NCBI RefSeq assembly: GCF_003413745.1 | Contig: NZ_QVID01000002.1 | Span: 558,001-622,000, forward strand | Length of the DNA: 64,000 nucleotides | Origin: Marixanthomonas ophiurae | GTDB taxonomy: Bacteria > Bacteroidota > Bacteroidia > Flavobacteriales > Flavobacteriaceae | Reading direction: 5' to 3' | Part shown: piece after piece, positions 49,716-59,466 of the stretch | Layout of the letters: every line of letters starts with the position of its first letter | Numbering within the stretch: the first letter of the stretch is position 1 | The notes under the pieces: generated by a model | What the model saw: only the letters and a program-made list of their open reading frames with translations | Told to the model about the DNA's origin: nothing | Database searches by the model: none | Position numbers and translations under genes: made by a program

Positions 49716-50489
49716 ATGAAAATAGCTTTATTTAGTGACATACATTCCAATCTACCAGCCTTAGAAGCCTTTTTTAAAGATGTTGAAAAGCAGGATGTTG
49801 ACGCCATGTATTGCCTTGGCGATTTAGTTGGCTACAACATTTGGCCAAATGAGGTAATCGAAGAAATTAAAAAAAGAAACATTCCTACCATTGCTGGGAA
49901 TTATGATTTTGGTATTGGTAGAAGCAGTGATGATTGTGGATGTGCTTATAAAACTGATGAAGAAAAAGCCAATGGGGCAGTTTCTATTTCTTTAACCAAT
50001 GAATTGGTGAACGACAAAAACAGAAAGTACCTACGCACGTTGCCTGCTCATATTAAATTAGAGTTTCAGTTGAATGACGATCAACTGAATGTGTTATTTG
50101 TCCATGGTAGTCCGCGTCGTATTAACGAATATCTATTTGAAGATAGGGCAGAAAAAAGCATGCTTCGTATTATGGAGCAAGCCGATGCAGATGTTATGTG
50201 TTTTGGACATACCCATAAACCATATCACAGAATCTTAGATGCTTCAACAGAAGATGAAGCTCATTTTAAGCATGCTATTAATATTGGCTCAGTTGGCAAA
50301 CCAAAAGATAGCGACAACAGGGGTGGTTATGTTTTATTAAATATAAATGAAGATGCTTCAATTAAAAACAAGGATACTATTTCAGTAGAATTTATAAGGT
50401 TTGATTACGATATTGAAAAAGCAGCAAAAGCAGTAGAAGAAAGTAGCTTGCCCAATGCGTATGCCGATAATTTAAGAAATGGCGAATAA
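49716..50489 (+). CDS. Metallophosphoesterase in the arsenite operon
   Basis: A 257-residue calcineurin-like phosphoesterase of the YfcE/MJ0936 group: FSDIHSN, CLGDLVGYNIWP, AGNYDFG, FVHGSPR, CFGHTHKP and NIGSVGKPKD, giving the full metal-binding set. A Cys-containing loop, SSDDCGCAYKTDEE near residue 70, is an insertion that could respond to arsenite. Natural substrate unknown. It follows DUF6428 by 8 bp and overlaps or touches the lipoyl-carrier gene. Confidence 0.88.
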   Translation: MKIALFSDIHSNLPALEAFFKDVEKQDVDAMYCLGDLVGYNIWPNEVIEEIKKRNIPTIAGNYDFGIGRSSDDCGCAYKTDEEKANGAVSISLTNELVNDKNRKYLRTLPAHIKLEFQLNDDQLNVLFVHGSPRRINEYLFEDRAEKSMLRIMEQADADVMCFGHTHKPYHRILDASTEDEAHFKHAINIGSVGKPKDSDNRGGYVLLNINEDASIKNKDTISVEFIRFDYDIEKAAKAVEESSLPNAYADNLRNGE

Positions 50490-50493
50490 AAAA

Positions 50494-50883
50494 ATGATTA
50501 TGAAATTACCTGAAAATTTAAAATATTCAAGAGAACATACTTGGATAAAGATAACCAATTCAATCGGTATTGTTGGTATAACAGATTTTGCACAACAGGA
50601 ATTGGGAGAAATCGTCTATGTAGATTTGCCTAATGTAGGAGATGAATTTGATCAAAACGAAGTGTTTGGTTCTGTGGAAGCTCTTAAAACCGTAAGCGAT
50701 TTATTTATACTTATTAAAGGAGAAGTTACAGAAATCCATGAAACGTTGAACGATACACCAAAGGCGGTGAATGACACACCTTATTCTGATGGTTGGATGA
50801 TAAAAATAAAGATTGACAATACAGAAGAACTGAATACCCTTCTCTCGGCTGAAGAATATCAAAATTTTATAGAAAAAAACTAA
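50494..50883 (+). CDS. GcvH-like lipoyl carrier protein in the arsenite operon
   Basis: A 129-residue protein of glycine-cleavage H type. The lipoyl-attachment lysine is Lys65 in [13 protein letters not shown], and the blocks [26 protein letters not shown] and [11 protein letters not shown] are as in GcvH. No gcvT or gcvP lies next to it, and it is flanked by a phosphoesterase and the arsenite pump. Lipoate is a well-known dithiol target of As(III), so a role in buffering, sensing or replacing damaged carrier is plausible, but unproven. The start could be the ATG at 50479 (11-bp overlap with the previous gene), 50494 or 50500; 50494 lies 4 bp after the previous stop. Confidence 0.88.
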   Translation: MIMKLPENLKYSREHTWIKITNSIGIVGITDFAQQELGEIVYVDLPNVGDEFDQNEVFGSVEALKTVSDLFILIKGEVTEIHETLNDTPKAVNDTPYSDGWMIKIKIDNTEELNTLLSAEEYQNFIEKN

Positions 50884-50897
50884 AACGATTCAGAATA

Positions 50898-51935
50898 ATG
50901 AAAAAATTAAGCTTTTTAGACAACTATCTAACCCTATGGATTTTCATAGCCATGGCAATAGGAGTAGGGATTGGGTATTTTTACCCTTCCTTTCCTGAAG
51001 TGGTAGATTCCTTTAGCTCAGGGTCGACCAATATTCCCATCGCGATTGGGCTTATTGTGATGATGTACCCACCTTTGGCTAAAGTAAATTTTAGACTGTT
51101 GCCTAAAGTATTTAAGAATGTAAAAATACTTTCTATATCCTTGATCCTTAATTGGATCATCGGTCCTGTATTGATGTTTATTCTGGCAATCACCTTTTTA
51201 CAAGATTACCCTGAATATATGGTAGGGCTTATTCTTATTGGTCTTGCACGATGTATTGCAATGGTATTGGTATGGAACGATCTTGCAGAAGGAAGTAGCG
51301 AATACGGTGCCGGATTAGTTGCTTTAAACAGCATTTTTCAAGTATTTGCATATAGTTTTTATGCGTGGTTGTTTATAACGATACTACCACCATACTTCGG
51401 GTTTGAAGGAGCTATTGTCGATATTTCCATTGCTACTATTGCAGAAAGCGTCGCTATTTATCTAGGAATTCCATTTTTAATGGGAATTTTAAGTCGGCTA
51501 ATTTTAGTGAAAGCAAAGGGAGAAAAGTGGTACACAGAAACATTTATACCTACAATATCTCCGCTTACTTTAATCGCCTTACTATTTACAATTGTAGTAA
51601 TGTTTTCTCTAAAGGGAGAGCTAATTGTAGAAATACCTATGGACGTTGTAATCATTGCGGTTCCATTATTAATCTACTTTGCATTGATGTTTATAATTGG
51701 CTTCTTTTTCAGTAAAGCGATGGGAGCAGACTACGATAAAAACGCTGCTATTTCATTTACAGCTGCCGGAAACAACTTTGAACTTGCCATTGCGGTAGCT
51801 ATTGCCGTGTTCGGTCTTAATTCTGGGCAAGCGTTTGCAGGGGTTATCGGTCCGTTAGTTGAAGTACCGGCCTTAATTTTACTGGTTCGGGTTTCATTTT
51901 GGCTTCGGAAGAAATATTATCTTAAAACAGCTTAA
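50898..51935 (+). CDS. acr3: ACR3-family arsenite efflux transporter
   Basis: A 345-residue inner-membrane pump with about 10 helices that exports As(III) with the proton gradient. The conserved Cys is in [20 protein letters not shown] near residue 115, and the Glu in [20 protein letters not shown] near residue 295, both needed in ACR3 proteins. It is the last gene of the operon started by arsR. No arsC is found in the window. Confidence 0.95.
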   Translation: MKKLSFLDNYLTLWIFIAMAIGVGIGYFYPSFPEVVDSFSSGSTNIPIAIGLIVMMYPPLAKVNFRLLPKVFKNVKILSISLILNWIIGPVLMFILAITFLQDYPEYMVGLILIGLARCIAMVLVWNDLAEGSSEYGAGLVALNSIFQVFAYSFYAWLFITILPPYFGFEGAIVDISIATIAESVAIYLGIPFLMGILSRLILVKAKGEKWYTETFIPTISPLTLIALLFTIVVMFSLKGELIVEIPMDVVIIAVPLLIYFALMFIIGFFFSKAMGADYDKNAAISFTAAGNNFELAIAVAIAVFGLNSGQAFAGVIGPLVEVPALILLVRVSFWLRKKYYLKTA

Positions 51936-52057
51936 CAGTTGTTCTTTTTAAATTTCTGAAAAATCATTTAAAAAGTTATCATTTCTATAACTATTAAATA
52001 TTCTAGAAAACCATATTTTGCAGGAGATACGTATACTTAAGAGTTATCCCCATAAAT

Positions 52058-55000
52058 TTGGAACAGAACAAAGAAAAAACAACTAATACACAGCCTAAAA
52101 GAAAGGCTCGAAAAAAGAAATACCGCATATTCCGACGCATTGCAAGAGTAATGTTAGGAATATTGGTATTTCTGCTATTACTTATTTTATTTATTAGAAG
52201 TCCGTGGGGGCAAGGTATTATTGTAGATAAAGTTGTTTCCTACGTTTCCGATAAAACGAATACGAAGGTTGAAATAGAAAAGCTTTTTATCACCTTTGAT
52301 GGTGACATTATGCTAAAAGGCTTATTTCTGGAAGACAAAAAAGGGGATACACTTGTCTACTCAAAATCATTGGAAGCAGATGTGCCACTTTGGCCCATCA
52401 TTCGCGGAAACGGGATTGGGTTAGAATCAGTCGATTGGGAAGGGTTACGCGCCAATATTATTCGTAAAGACTCTGTTGCGGGTTATAATTTTCAGTTTTT
52501 AATCGATGCCTTTGCTGCGGAGGATATTACCAGTGTTACAGCTGATACCACCTCGGCACCAATGAATATTATTATAGGTGATTTAAATTTTGAAGATTTT
52601 GATGTTGTTTACAATGATGCCGTTCTAGGTATTGATAGCCGTTTTATAGTGGGTGAACTAGAACTTGAAATGGAAAAAACCGATTTGGAAAACATGGATT
52701 TCAGAGCTTCCGATGGGGTTATTAAAAACAGTCGCATACAGTACGTTCAAAACCCAGTGCCTCCCGCGCCGCCTGCAGATGTTCCCCTACCTTTTTTAGC
52801 GATAGACGAACTGACTATTGAAAACGTCTTTGCAACCTATCAAGATCATGTTCAAGGTTTGAGCGCTGAAGTAGATTTAGTTGATTTCTATGCCGAAGTC
52901 CCTAAACTTGATTTGGCTAATCAAGATTTTGAAATAGGTACCTTGGAACTCAACAAATCCATTGTGGCAATTAATATGAAGTCGAATACAGAGGAAGCAG
53001 TTGTAAAAGAGGAAAACAATGGAGCGTCAGAAAGTGCTTCTTTATGGCCCAACCTTCTTGTTGCCATAGATGAAATTGATTTTTCCGAAAATAATATTAG
53101 TTATTCAATTGATGGCGCAGAGCCCGTTCAAGGGACTTTTAACGCCAATGCTATTTCTATATCGAATTTAGAACTACAAGCGTCAGACATTTCGTTGAAA
53201 AATAAAACAGCCAATCTAAACTTAGAAAAGCTCTCTTTTCAAGAAGCTTCAGGGAATTCAGTACACAAAGCTGAGGTCCGTCTTGTCGTTACCGATACCA
53301 ATATGAAAGTATCTGATCTTTCGATCGCAGCAAATAACAGTAGTCTTTCCGGAAACGCCACGCTTCAATACGCCAGTTTAAACTCGTTGATCGATTCCCC
53401 CGAAACAACAAAAGCGAACGTAAACATTCCCTCCTTTAAAGTGGCGTTACAAGATGTATTTCAATTTCAACCCGATTTAAAAAACAATGAATATCTAAAA
53501 ACGGCTAGTAAACGCCCTATTTCAGGAAACATTAATGCCAAGGGCGTATTAAGCGCTTTGCAAATTCCATCGGCAAGAGTCAATTGGGGGAAAACAACCT
53601 ATGTTTCAGCTACGGCAACCTTATACAATGTAACTGATCCTGAAAAACTGTCGTTCGATGTTCCTTCATTTATGGCCGAAACCGTTAAAAAAGATTTAGT
53701 TCAGTTTGTTTCAGAAGAAGAACTAGGCGTACAATTACCAAAAGACATACTATTAAAAGGAGTGGCTAGCGGAACCCCGGAAGATATTTCAGCCAATGCC
53801 AATGTAACTACTTCGCAGGGAGTCGCAACTTTAGAAGGAAATTTCAAAAATACGGACGAAATTGCATTCAATGCCGATTTCAACATACAGGAATACAACA
53901 TTGGCGAATTATTACAAGATGAACAATTTGGGAAACTATCGTTAACAGCTTCCGCGAAAGGAAAAGGAACAACCATCAACACCTTAGATGCAACCGCTGA
54001 AGTAGTGGTGGATAGTTTTCAACTAAATGACTATAAAATCAAGGATTTAAAAGTTTCCGGAAACGTAAAAAACGGAAAAGGAGATATTGTTTCAAAATAC
54101 AAGGATAAAAATCTGAATTTAGATTTAAACGCTTCCGTAGTGTTGGATTCTGTTGCGCCTGAAGCAAGTTTAGACCTTCATCTAATTGGTGCAGATCTAG
54201 AAGCACTGGGTATAATGGACCGTTATGTACGTGCTGGAATGCAGCTGAATGCCGATTTTGTGAGTGACGGGGACAGCTTTGACGTCATTTCGACTATTGG
54301 AGACGGTGTAATAGTTTATGATGATAAAAGCTATTTGTTAGGTAGTCTTTTGGCTACGGCGCATGTTAGTAGCGATACTACATCTATATGGGTGGATAAT
54401 AAAATGCTCAACCTAACCTTAGAGTCCAATACCGATCCACAACGATTTAGCACGGCTATTCAAAAACATATTGGAAGTTATTTTTCTAGAAAACCGATCG
54501 ATACTGATACGGTAAAAAATCCTGTAGATTTAACGGTAGAAGGAACCATCCGGCAATCGCCTGTTTTAAATGAAGTGTTTTTAGTTAATGTGAAAGACAT
54601 GGACACGATTGATTTATCGCTGGATTTTAAAGAAAAAGAACGAAGATTAACGGCAAATATCTTAGCCCCTCATATTAATTACGGCGGAAATGAATTGGAC
54701 AGTCTTAAGGTCTCGATGGAGACTAGTCAAGATAACTTCCGGTTTAACGCAGGCTTTAATGCAATTAATGCTGGGCCTTTGGCTATTCAGAAAACGGAAA
54801 TAAAAGGAAATAAGGATGGTGAAAAGCTATTGCTGGATTTTCTTTCGTATTATGAGGATGAAAAGTTAATCCAAATTCAATCTGAAATCACAGGAACCAG
54901 TGATAAACTTCGGTTTCATGTAAATCCAGATTCGTTGATTATTCAGAAAAAACCGTGGACGACACCTGCTACTAACGAAATGCTTTTAAGCGAATCTAAA

Positions 55001-57142
55001 ATTGAGTTTAATGAATTTCGTTTCAGTAGAAATAATCAGTCTTTAGAATTTACAGATAAGCTTCCCAATGAAAAAGATCACGTAGGGATTACATTTGAAA
55101 ATTTCAAATTAAGTGAATTTCTTAATTATTTAAACCCTGAAGAAACCTTAGCCACCGGAATTTTAAATGGTCAAGTGGTGTTTGAAGATATCTTTGGTAG
55201 CACGGGATTAGTGGCCGATGTCGCTATAAAACAACTCAGTTTGTTGGATGTAAATTTAGGTACACTAAGTGTAGATGCCGGTTCTACAGGTGGAAATTCG
55301 TACGATTTTAATGCTGCTTTAAAAGAAGGTGCTATCGATATGGATATAACAGGTGATTATGTAGCCACCACTGAAACTCCTAACTTAAACCTAGACATAG
55401 CGATCAACGAATTTAAAATGAAAGCCTTGGAAGGTTTTTCACAAGGGGAAATCACACAAGCTGATGGCAGTTTTTCAGGAGCGTTTACCTTAAATGGAAC
55501 GTTGGACGAGCCTGAATACAAAGGAAATATAGAATTTACTAATGCTGACTTTAAAATCGCAAAGCTAAATGCCGCTTTTACATTGGCAGACGAAGAATTG
55601 ACGGTTGATAACAAAGGACTTGCTATGGATAACTTCACCATAGCAGATGAAAACGGTAACACGTTTTCTGCATCCGGAAATGTGGGTACCGAAAATTTTA
55701 TAAATCCAACATTTGACCTACAATTAAAGGCGAAGAATTTTCAAGTACTAAATGCCACTGAAGATGATAATGACTTTCTTTACGGAATCGCAACTTTTGA
55801 TGCAGACGCCAAATTGACCGGCGACCTTCAAATCCCTGTATTGAAAGGTTCACTCACGGTGGGTTCTAACACCGATGTTACGTATATCATGCCTTCTGCT
55901 ACTGTGAACATAGAAGAACGCGATGGTGTTGTAATTTTTGTAAACCGGGAGAATCCGGATGCTATTTTAACCCGAACGGAAGAACAAACCGCTACAGTTA
56001 CTGGTTTTGATATTTCAGCAAACTTAAATATTGGGAAAGAAGCACAAGTGAAAATTATTATTGATCAGGAAACGGGCGATAACTTTCAAGTTTCAGGGGA
56101 AGGGGAATTTAACTTTACAATGAACCCAAATGGAAGAATGAACCTTAGTGGTGTATATGAAGTAACAGACGGCCATTATGAAATGAATTTATACAACTTA
56201 GTCAATCGAAAGTTCAAATTAGATCCGAGTAGCCGTATTACGTGGTCTGGTGACCCATTTGACGCTGAATTGGATGTTCGGGCTATCTACGATGTAGAAG
56301 CTTCCGCTTCGCCATTAATGGCTTCGCAAACCTCGGGAGCAGATCCTTCAATTAAAAACAAGTATCGGCAAGTTTTACCTTTTTACGTGTACTTAAATGT
56401 TGACGGCGAGTTGATGCAGCCTAAAATTTCGTTTAATTTAGATATGCCGGAAGATGAGCAAGGTTCGGTTGGCGGACAAGTGTATGGCCGTATCCAGCAG
56501 TTAAATCAGCAAGAAAACGAGCTGAATAAGCAAGTGTTTTCATTATTAGTATTGAATCGTTTTTACCCAGAGCCTGGTAGCGATGGCAGTAGAGGAGGAG
56601 CGGCGAGCATTGCACGCGATAACTTGAATGATGCACTGTCTGATCAACTAAATGTATTTTCAGATAAATTATTGGGCGATACTGGAGTGGAATTAGATTT
56701 TGGGTTAGACAGTTATACCGATTATCAAGGAAACTCTCCACAAGAGCGCACCCAATTGGACATCGCTGCTAGAAAGAAGTTATTCAATGATCGTCTTATC
56801 GTAAGTGTGGGTAGTGAAGTGGATATACAAGGCAGTAGTTCTACCGGTGAACCAGCCCCTCTAATTGGAAATGTAAGTTTAGAATATATTTTAACTGAAA
56901 ACGGGCGCTATCGTTTAAAAGGCTTCCGAAGAAATGAATTTGAAAATGTAATTGACGGGCAAACCATTGTAAGTGGTATTGCGCTTATTTTTACACAAGA
57001 ATTTAATGAGTTTAAAGATTTATGGGATGCGATGCTTCGGTCACAATCTCAAGATGAAGAAGATTCTGAAAAGGAAACTAAAGAAAAGGAGAAAGCGAAA
57101 AGAACCAAAGAAACCGAAGAAGAACAAAAAAATAATAAGTAA
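52058..57142 (+). CDS. tamB: TamB, inner-membrane-anchored translocation and assembly module protein
   Basis: A 1694-residue AsmA-like protein that spans the periplasm as a long beta-groove and helps move phospholipid and assemble outer-membrane proteins together with TamA/TamL. After a very basic cytosolic start there is one transmembrane helix (VMLGILVFLLLLILFI near residue 31), then mostly beta-sheet repeats, ending in the DUF490/TamB C-terminal domain (YDVEASASPLMASQ ... SLLVLNRFYPEP ... LTENGRYRLKGFRRN). A charged tail (DEEDSEKETKEKEKAKRTKE) closes it. The start codon is TTG: no ATG lies upstream in frame before stop, and the next Met is inside the first helix. The tamL gene follows by 5 bp. 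Confidence 0.92.
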   Translation: MEQNKEKTTNTQPKRKARKKKYRIFRRIARVMLGILVFLLLLILFIRSPWGQGIIVDKVVSYVSDKTNTKVEIEKLFITFDGDIMLKGLFLEDKKGDTLVYSKSLEADVPLWPIIRGNGIGLESVDWEGLRANIIRKDSVAGYNFQFLIDAFAAEDITSVTADTTSAPMNIIIGDLNFEDFDVVYNDAVLGIDSRFIVGELELEMEKTDLENMDFRASDGVIKNSRIQYVQNPVPPAPPADVPLPFLAIDELTIENVFATYQDHVQGLSAEVDLVDFYAEVPKLDLANQDFEIGTLELNKSIVAINMKSNTEEAVVKEENNGASESASLWPNLLVAIDEIDFSENNISYSIDGAEPVQGTFNANAISISNLELQASDISLKNKTANLNLEKLSFQEASGNSVHKAEVRLVVTDTNMKVSDLSIAANNSSLSGNATLQYASLNSLIDSPETTKANVNIPSFKVALQDVFQFQPDLKNNEYLKTASKRPISGNINAKGVLSALQIPSARVNWGKTTYVSATATLYNVTDPEKLSFDVPSFMAETVKKDLVQFVSEEELGVQLPKDILLKGVASGTPEDISANANVTTSQGVATLEGNFKNTDEIAFNADFNIQEYNIGELLQDEQFGKLSLTASAKGKGTTINTLDATAEVVVDSFQLNDYKIKDLKVSGNVKNGKGDIVSKYKDKNLNLDLNASVVLDSVAPEASLDLHLIGADLEALGIMDRYVRAGMQLNADFVSDGDSFDVISTIGDGVIVYDDKSYLLGSLLATAHVSSDTTSIWVDNKMLNLTLESNTDPQRFSTAIQKHIGSYFSRKPIDTDTVKNPVDLTVEGTIRQSPVLNEVFLVNVKDMDTIDLSLDFKEKERRLTANILAPHINYGGNELDSLKVSMETSQDNFRFNAGFNAINAGPLAIQKTEIKGNKDGEKLLLDFLSYYEDEKLIQIQSEITGTSDKLRFHVNPDSLIIQKKPWTTPATNEMLLSESKIEFNEFRFSRNNQSLEFTDKLPNEKDHVGITFENFKLSEFLNYLNPEETLATGILNGQVVFEDIFGSTGLVADVAIKQLSLLDVNLGTLSVDAGSTGGNSYDFNAALKEGAIDMDITGDYVATTETPNLNLDIAINEFKMKALEGFSQGEITQADGSFSGAFTLNGTLDEPEYKGNIEFTNADFKIAKLNAAFTLADEELTVDNKGLAMDNFTIADENGNTFSASGNVGTENFINPTFDLQLKAKNFQVLNATEDDNDFLYGIATFDADAKLTGDLQIPVLKGSLTVGSNTDVTYIMPSATVNIEERDGVVIFVNRENPDAILTRTEEQTATVTGFDISANLNIGKEAQVKIIIDQETGDNFQVSGEGEFNFTMNPNGRMNLSGVYEVTDGHYEMNLYNLVNRKFKLDPSSRITWSGDPFDAELDVRAIYDVEASASPLMASQTSGADPSIKNKYRQVLPFYVYLNVDGELMQPKISFNLDMPEDEQGSVGGQVYGRIQQLNQQENELNKQVFSLLVLNRFYPEPGSDGSRGGAASIARDNLNDALSDQLNVFSDKLLGDTGVELDFGLDSYTDYQGNSPQERTQLDIAARKKLFNDRLIVSVGSEVDIQGSSSTGEPAPLIGNVSLEYILTENGRYRLKGFRRNEFENVIDGQTIVSGIALIFTQEFNEFKDLWDAMLRSQSQDEEDSEKETKEKEKAKRTKETEEEQKNNK

Positions 57143-57147
57143 CGACA

Positions 57148-59436
57148 GTGAAAATATTTACAACATATAAGGGAGTAGGTGTATTACTATGCTTCATCCT
57201 ACTACTACAATCTTGTAGTGTAGAGAAATTTATTCCCGAAGGGGAACGGCTCTATACCGGTGGTGAAATAGAAATTAAGGCAGACTCTACTATTAATAAT
57301 CAAGCGCAATTAAAAACCGCTTTAGAAAATACCATGCGACCAGAACCTAATAAAAAGTTTCTAGGGATGTACCCTGGTCTCTACTATTACTACAAAGTGC
57401 AAGATTCTACACCTGGTTTTTTAAATAAATGGTTTTATAAACAAATAGGTGAAGAACCTGTTTATCAATCTGATGTGGAGCCGTATCAAGTTGAAGAAAT
57501 ATTATTAAATCGATTGGAAAACAGAGGATTTTTCTACAGTACGGCTAGTTCAGAATTTACTGAAAGCGAAAATAAACCAGAAGCTTCTATAAAATACACT
57601 GTAAACGTCCCCACACCCTACAGAATTGCAACGTATCAGCTAGACAGCTTGCCGCAACCTATTTACAGTGATATGCAACGTAGTGTGGCAACCACAAAAT
57701 TGACACCTGGGATGCGGTTCGATTTGTCAAATATGAAACTGGAACGTGAGCGTATTGATAACGAATTAAAAAAGAAGGGATACTATAATTTTAACCCGGG
57801 TTTCCTCATTTTTGAAAGTGATACCAATCAATATGACAATAAGAAATTTGATCTGTTTTTAAAGCTGAAAAAAGAAGTTCCTACAAAAGGTATTATTCCG
57901 TATAAAATTTCAAAAGTAAATATTTATCCTAATAATGATGTTCAGATCGATTCCGCAGCAATGGATACGGTTCGGTTTCAGGATAAAAACTACATACAAA
58001 AAGGAACCTTTTTTAAACCGAAATATTTAGACCCATTTGTAACTTTAGAAGAAGGAACATATTATAATCCCGAAACTTCTAGAAATACCGCGAGACGGTT
58101 GTCTACCATTGGTGCGTATAAATTTGTCAACATTCAGTATAAAGTGAAAGATTCTTCGGCAACCGATTCGTTAGGTATTTTAGAAGCCGACATCTACCTG
58201 TCACCGCTTAACAAACGTGCCATTCGAGCCGAGTTGCAAGCTGTAACAAAATCGAACAATTTTGCAGGACCACATTTAGCCTTAACCTTTAGCAATCGTA
58301 ATTTATTTAAAGGCGGCGAAACCTTAAACATTACAGCAAATGCTGGATATGAATTCCAAGCTGGCGGTGGTAGTAACAGTACTGGAAGAACCAGTTTGGA
58401 TTTAGGGTTAAAGACCGAACTTATTTTTCCACGGGTAATTTCACCTTTAAAAATTGATGATAATTTCTTTGAATATTCCATTCCGAAGACCAAAACCAGT
58501 ATTGGCGTTAATTATTTAAACCGAAGTAAGTTATACACCTTGCTTTCGGGTACCGCTTTATTCGGTTATTCTTGGCGAGCAAACCGCTATGTTACACACG
58601 ACATTAATCCAATATCTATTAACTACACCAAGCTTTCAAACACGACAGCTGAGTTTGATGCTATTTTAGAGGAAAACCCTTTTTTACAGCGTAGTTTTGA
58701 TCAAGAATTTATATCGGGATTGACGTATTCATTTACGTATAATGGGATGGTCGATACCCAAGATACCCATCAATTTTATTTGAATGCTACTTTAGATGTG
58801 GCCGGAAATTCCATTAGCTTATTTGGTCAGGTCGAAGAAGCAGGCGAACCCAAAACGTTTTTAGGGTTAGAATATGCGCAATACGCCAAAGCTGATATTG
58901 ATGGAAGGTACCATTTTAACTTCGGAAAAGAGCAAACCATCGCTACTCGGTTATTTGCAGGTTATGGGCATGCTTATGGAAACTCAGATGTGTTACCCTA
59001 TGTAAAGCAATATTTTTCTGGTGGCCCGTATAGTGTTCGGGCCTTTCAAATTCGCTCTTTAGGTCCTGGAACCTATGATGGGAGTGACACAGGAGATTCG
59101 TTTTTTGATCAAACCGGGAACATACGTTTAGAAGCCAATGTGGAATATCGTTTTCCATTATTTTCTTACTTGAAAGGAGCCGTATTTGCCGATGCTGGGA
59201 ATATTTGGAACTCAAAAGCAAATGATGCTTTGGACGGACAAGGTAAGTTTACTTCAAGTTTTATTTCTGAATTGGGTATGGGCGCAGGTATTGGTTTGCG
59301 TGTCGATATTCAGGGATTTGTACTTCGTTTCGACCTTGCTGCTCCATTTCACGACCCCTCATTGCCCGAAGGCGAACGCTTCGATTTTCAAGCTGATAAC
59401 CCCGTATTTAACTTTGCTATTGGGTATCCATTTTAA
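57148..59436 (+). CDS. tamL: TamL, lipoprotein TamA/BamA-family outer-membrane translocator
   Basis: A 762-residue Omp85-family protein. The signal peptide ends in a lipobox (LLQSC, Cys23), which marks the Bacteroidota lipidated form, TamL, rather than TamA. POTRA-like periplasmic parts follow (about 30-370), and the C-terminal beta-barrel has the L6 loop motif GGPYSVRAF near residue 630 and ends in Phe (FNFAIGYPF). It forms the outer-membrane end of the Tam complex with TamB, whose gene is 5 bp upstream. The start is GTG at 57148. The barrel reads through to a phospholipase gene 30 bp later. Confidence 0.93.
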   Translation: MKIFTTYKGVGVLLCFILLLQSCSVEKFIPEGERLYTGGEIEIKADSTINNQAQLKTALENTMRPEPNKKFLGMYPGLYYYYKVQDSTPGFLNKWFYKQIGEEPVYQSDVEPYQVEEILLNRLENRGFFYSTASSEFTESENKPEASIKYTVNVPTPYRIATYQLDSLPQPIYSDMQRSVATTKLTPGMRFDLSNMKLERERIDNELKKKGYYNFNPGFLIFESDTNQYDNKKFDLFLKLKKEVPTKGIIPYKISKVNIYPNNDVQIDSAAMDTVRFQDKNYIQKGTFFKPKYLDPFVTLEEGTYYNPETSRNTARRLSTIGAYKFVNIQYKVKDSSATDSLGILEADIYLSPLNKRAIRAELQAVTKSNNFAGPHLALTFSNRNLFKGGETLNITANAGYEFQAGGGSNSTGRTSLDLGLKTELIFPRVISPLKIDDNFFEYSIPKTKTSIGVNYLNRSKLYTLLSGTALFGYSWRANRYVTHDINPISINYTKLSNTTAEFDAILEENPFLQRSFDQEFISGLTYSFTYNGMVDTQDTHQFYLNATLDVAGNSISLFGQVEEAGEPKTFLGLEYAQYAKADIDGRYHFNFGKEQTIATRLFAGYGHAYGNSDVLPYVKQYFSGGPYSVRAFQIRSLGPGTYDGSDTGDSFFDQTGNIRLEANVEYRFPLFSYLKGAVFADAGNIWNSKANDALDGQGKFTSSFISELGMGAGIGLRVDIQGFVLRFDLAAPFHDPSLPEGERFDFQADNPVFNFAIGYPF

Positions 59437-59466
59437 CTTTATATTTATAACTAGTATTGAATTATT

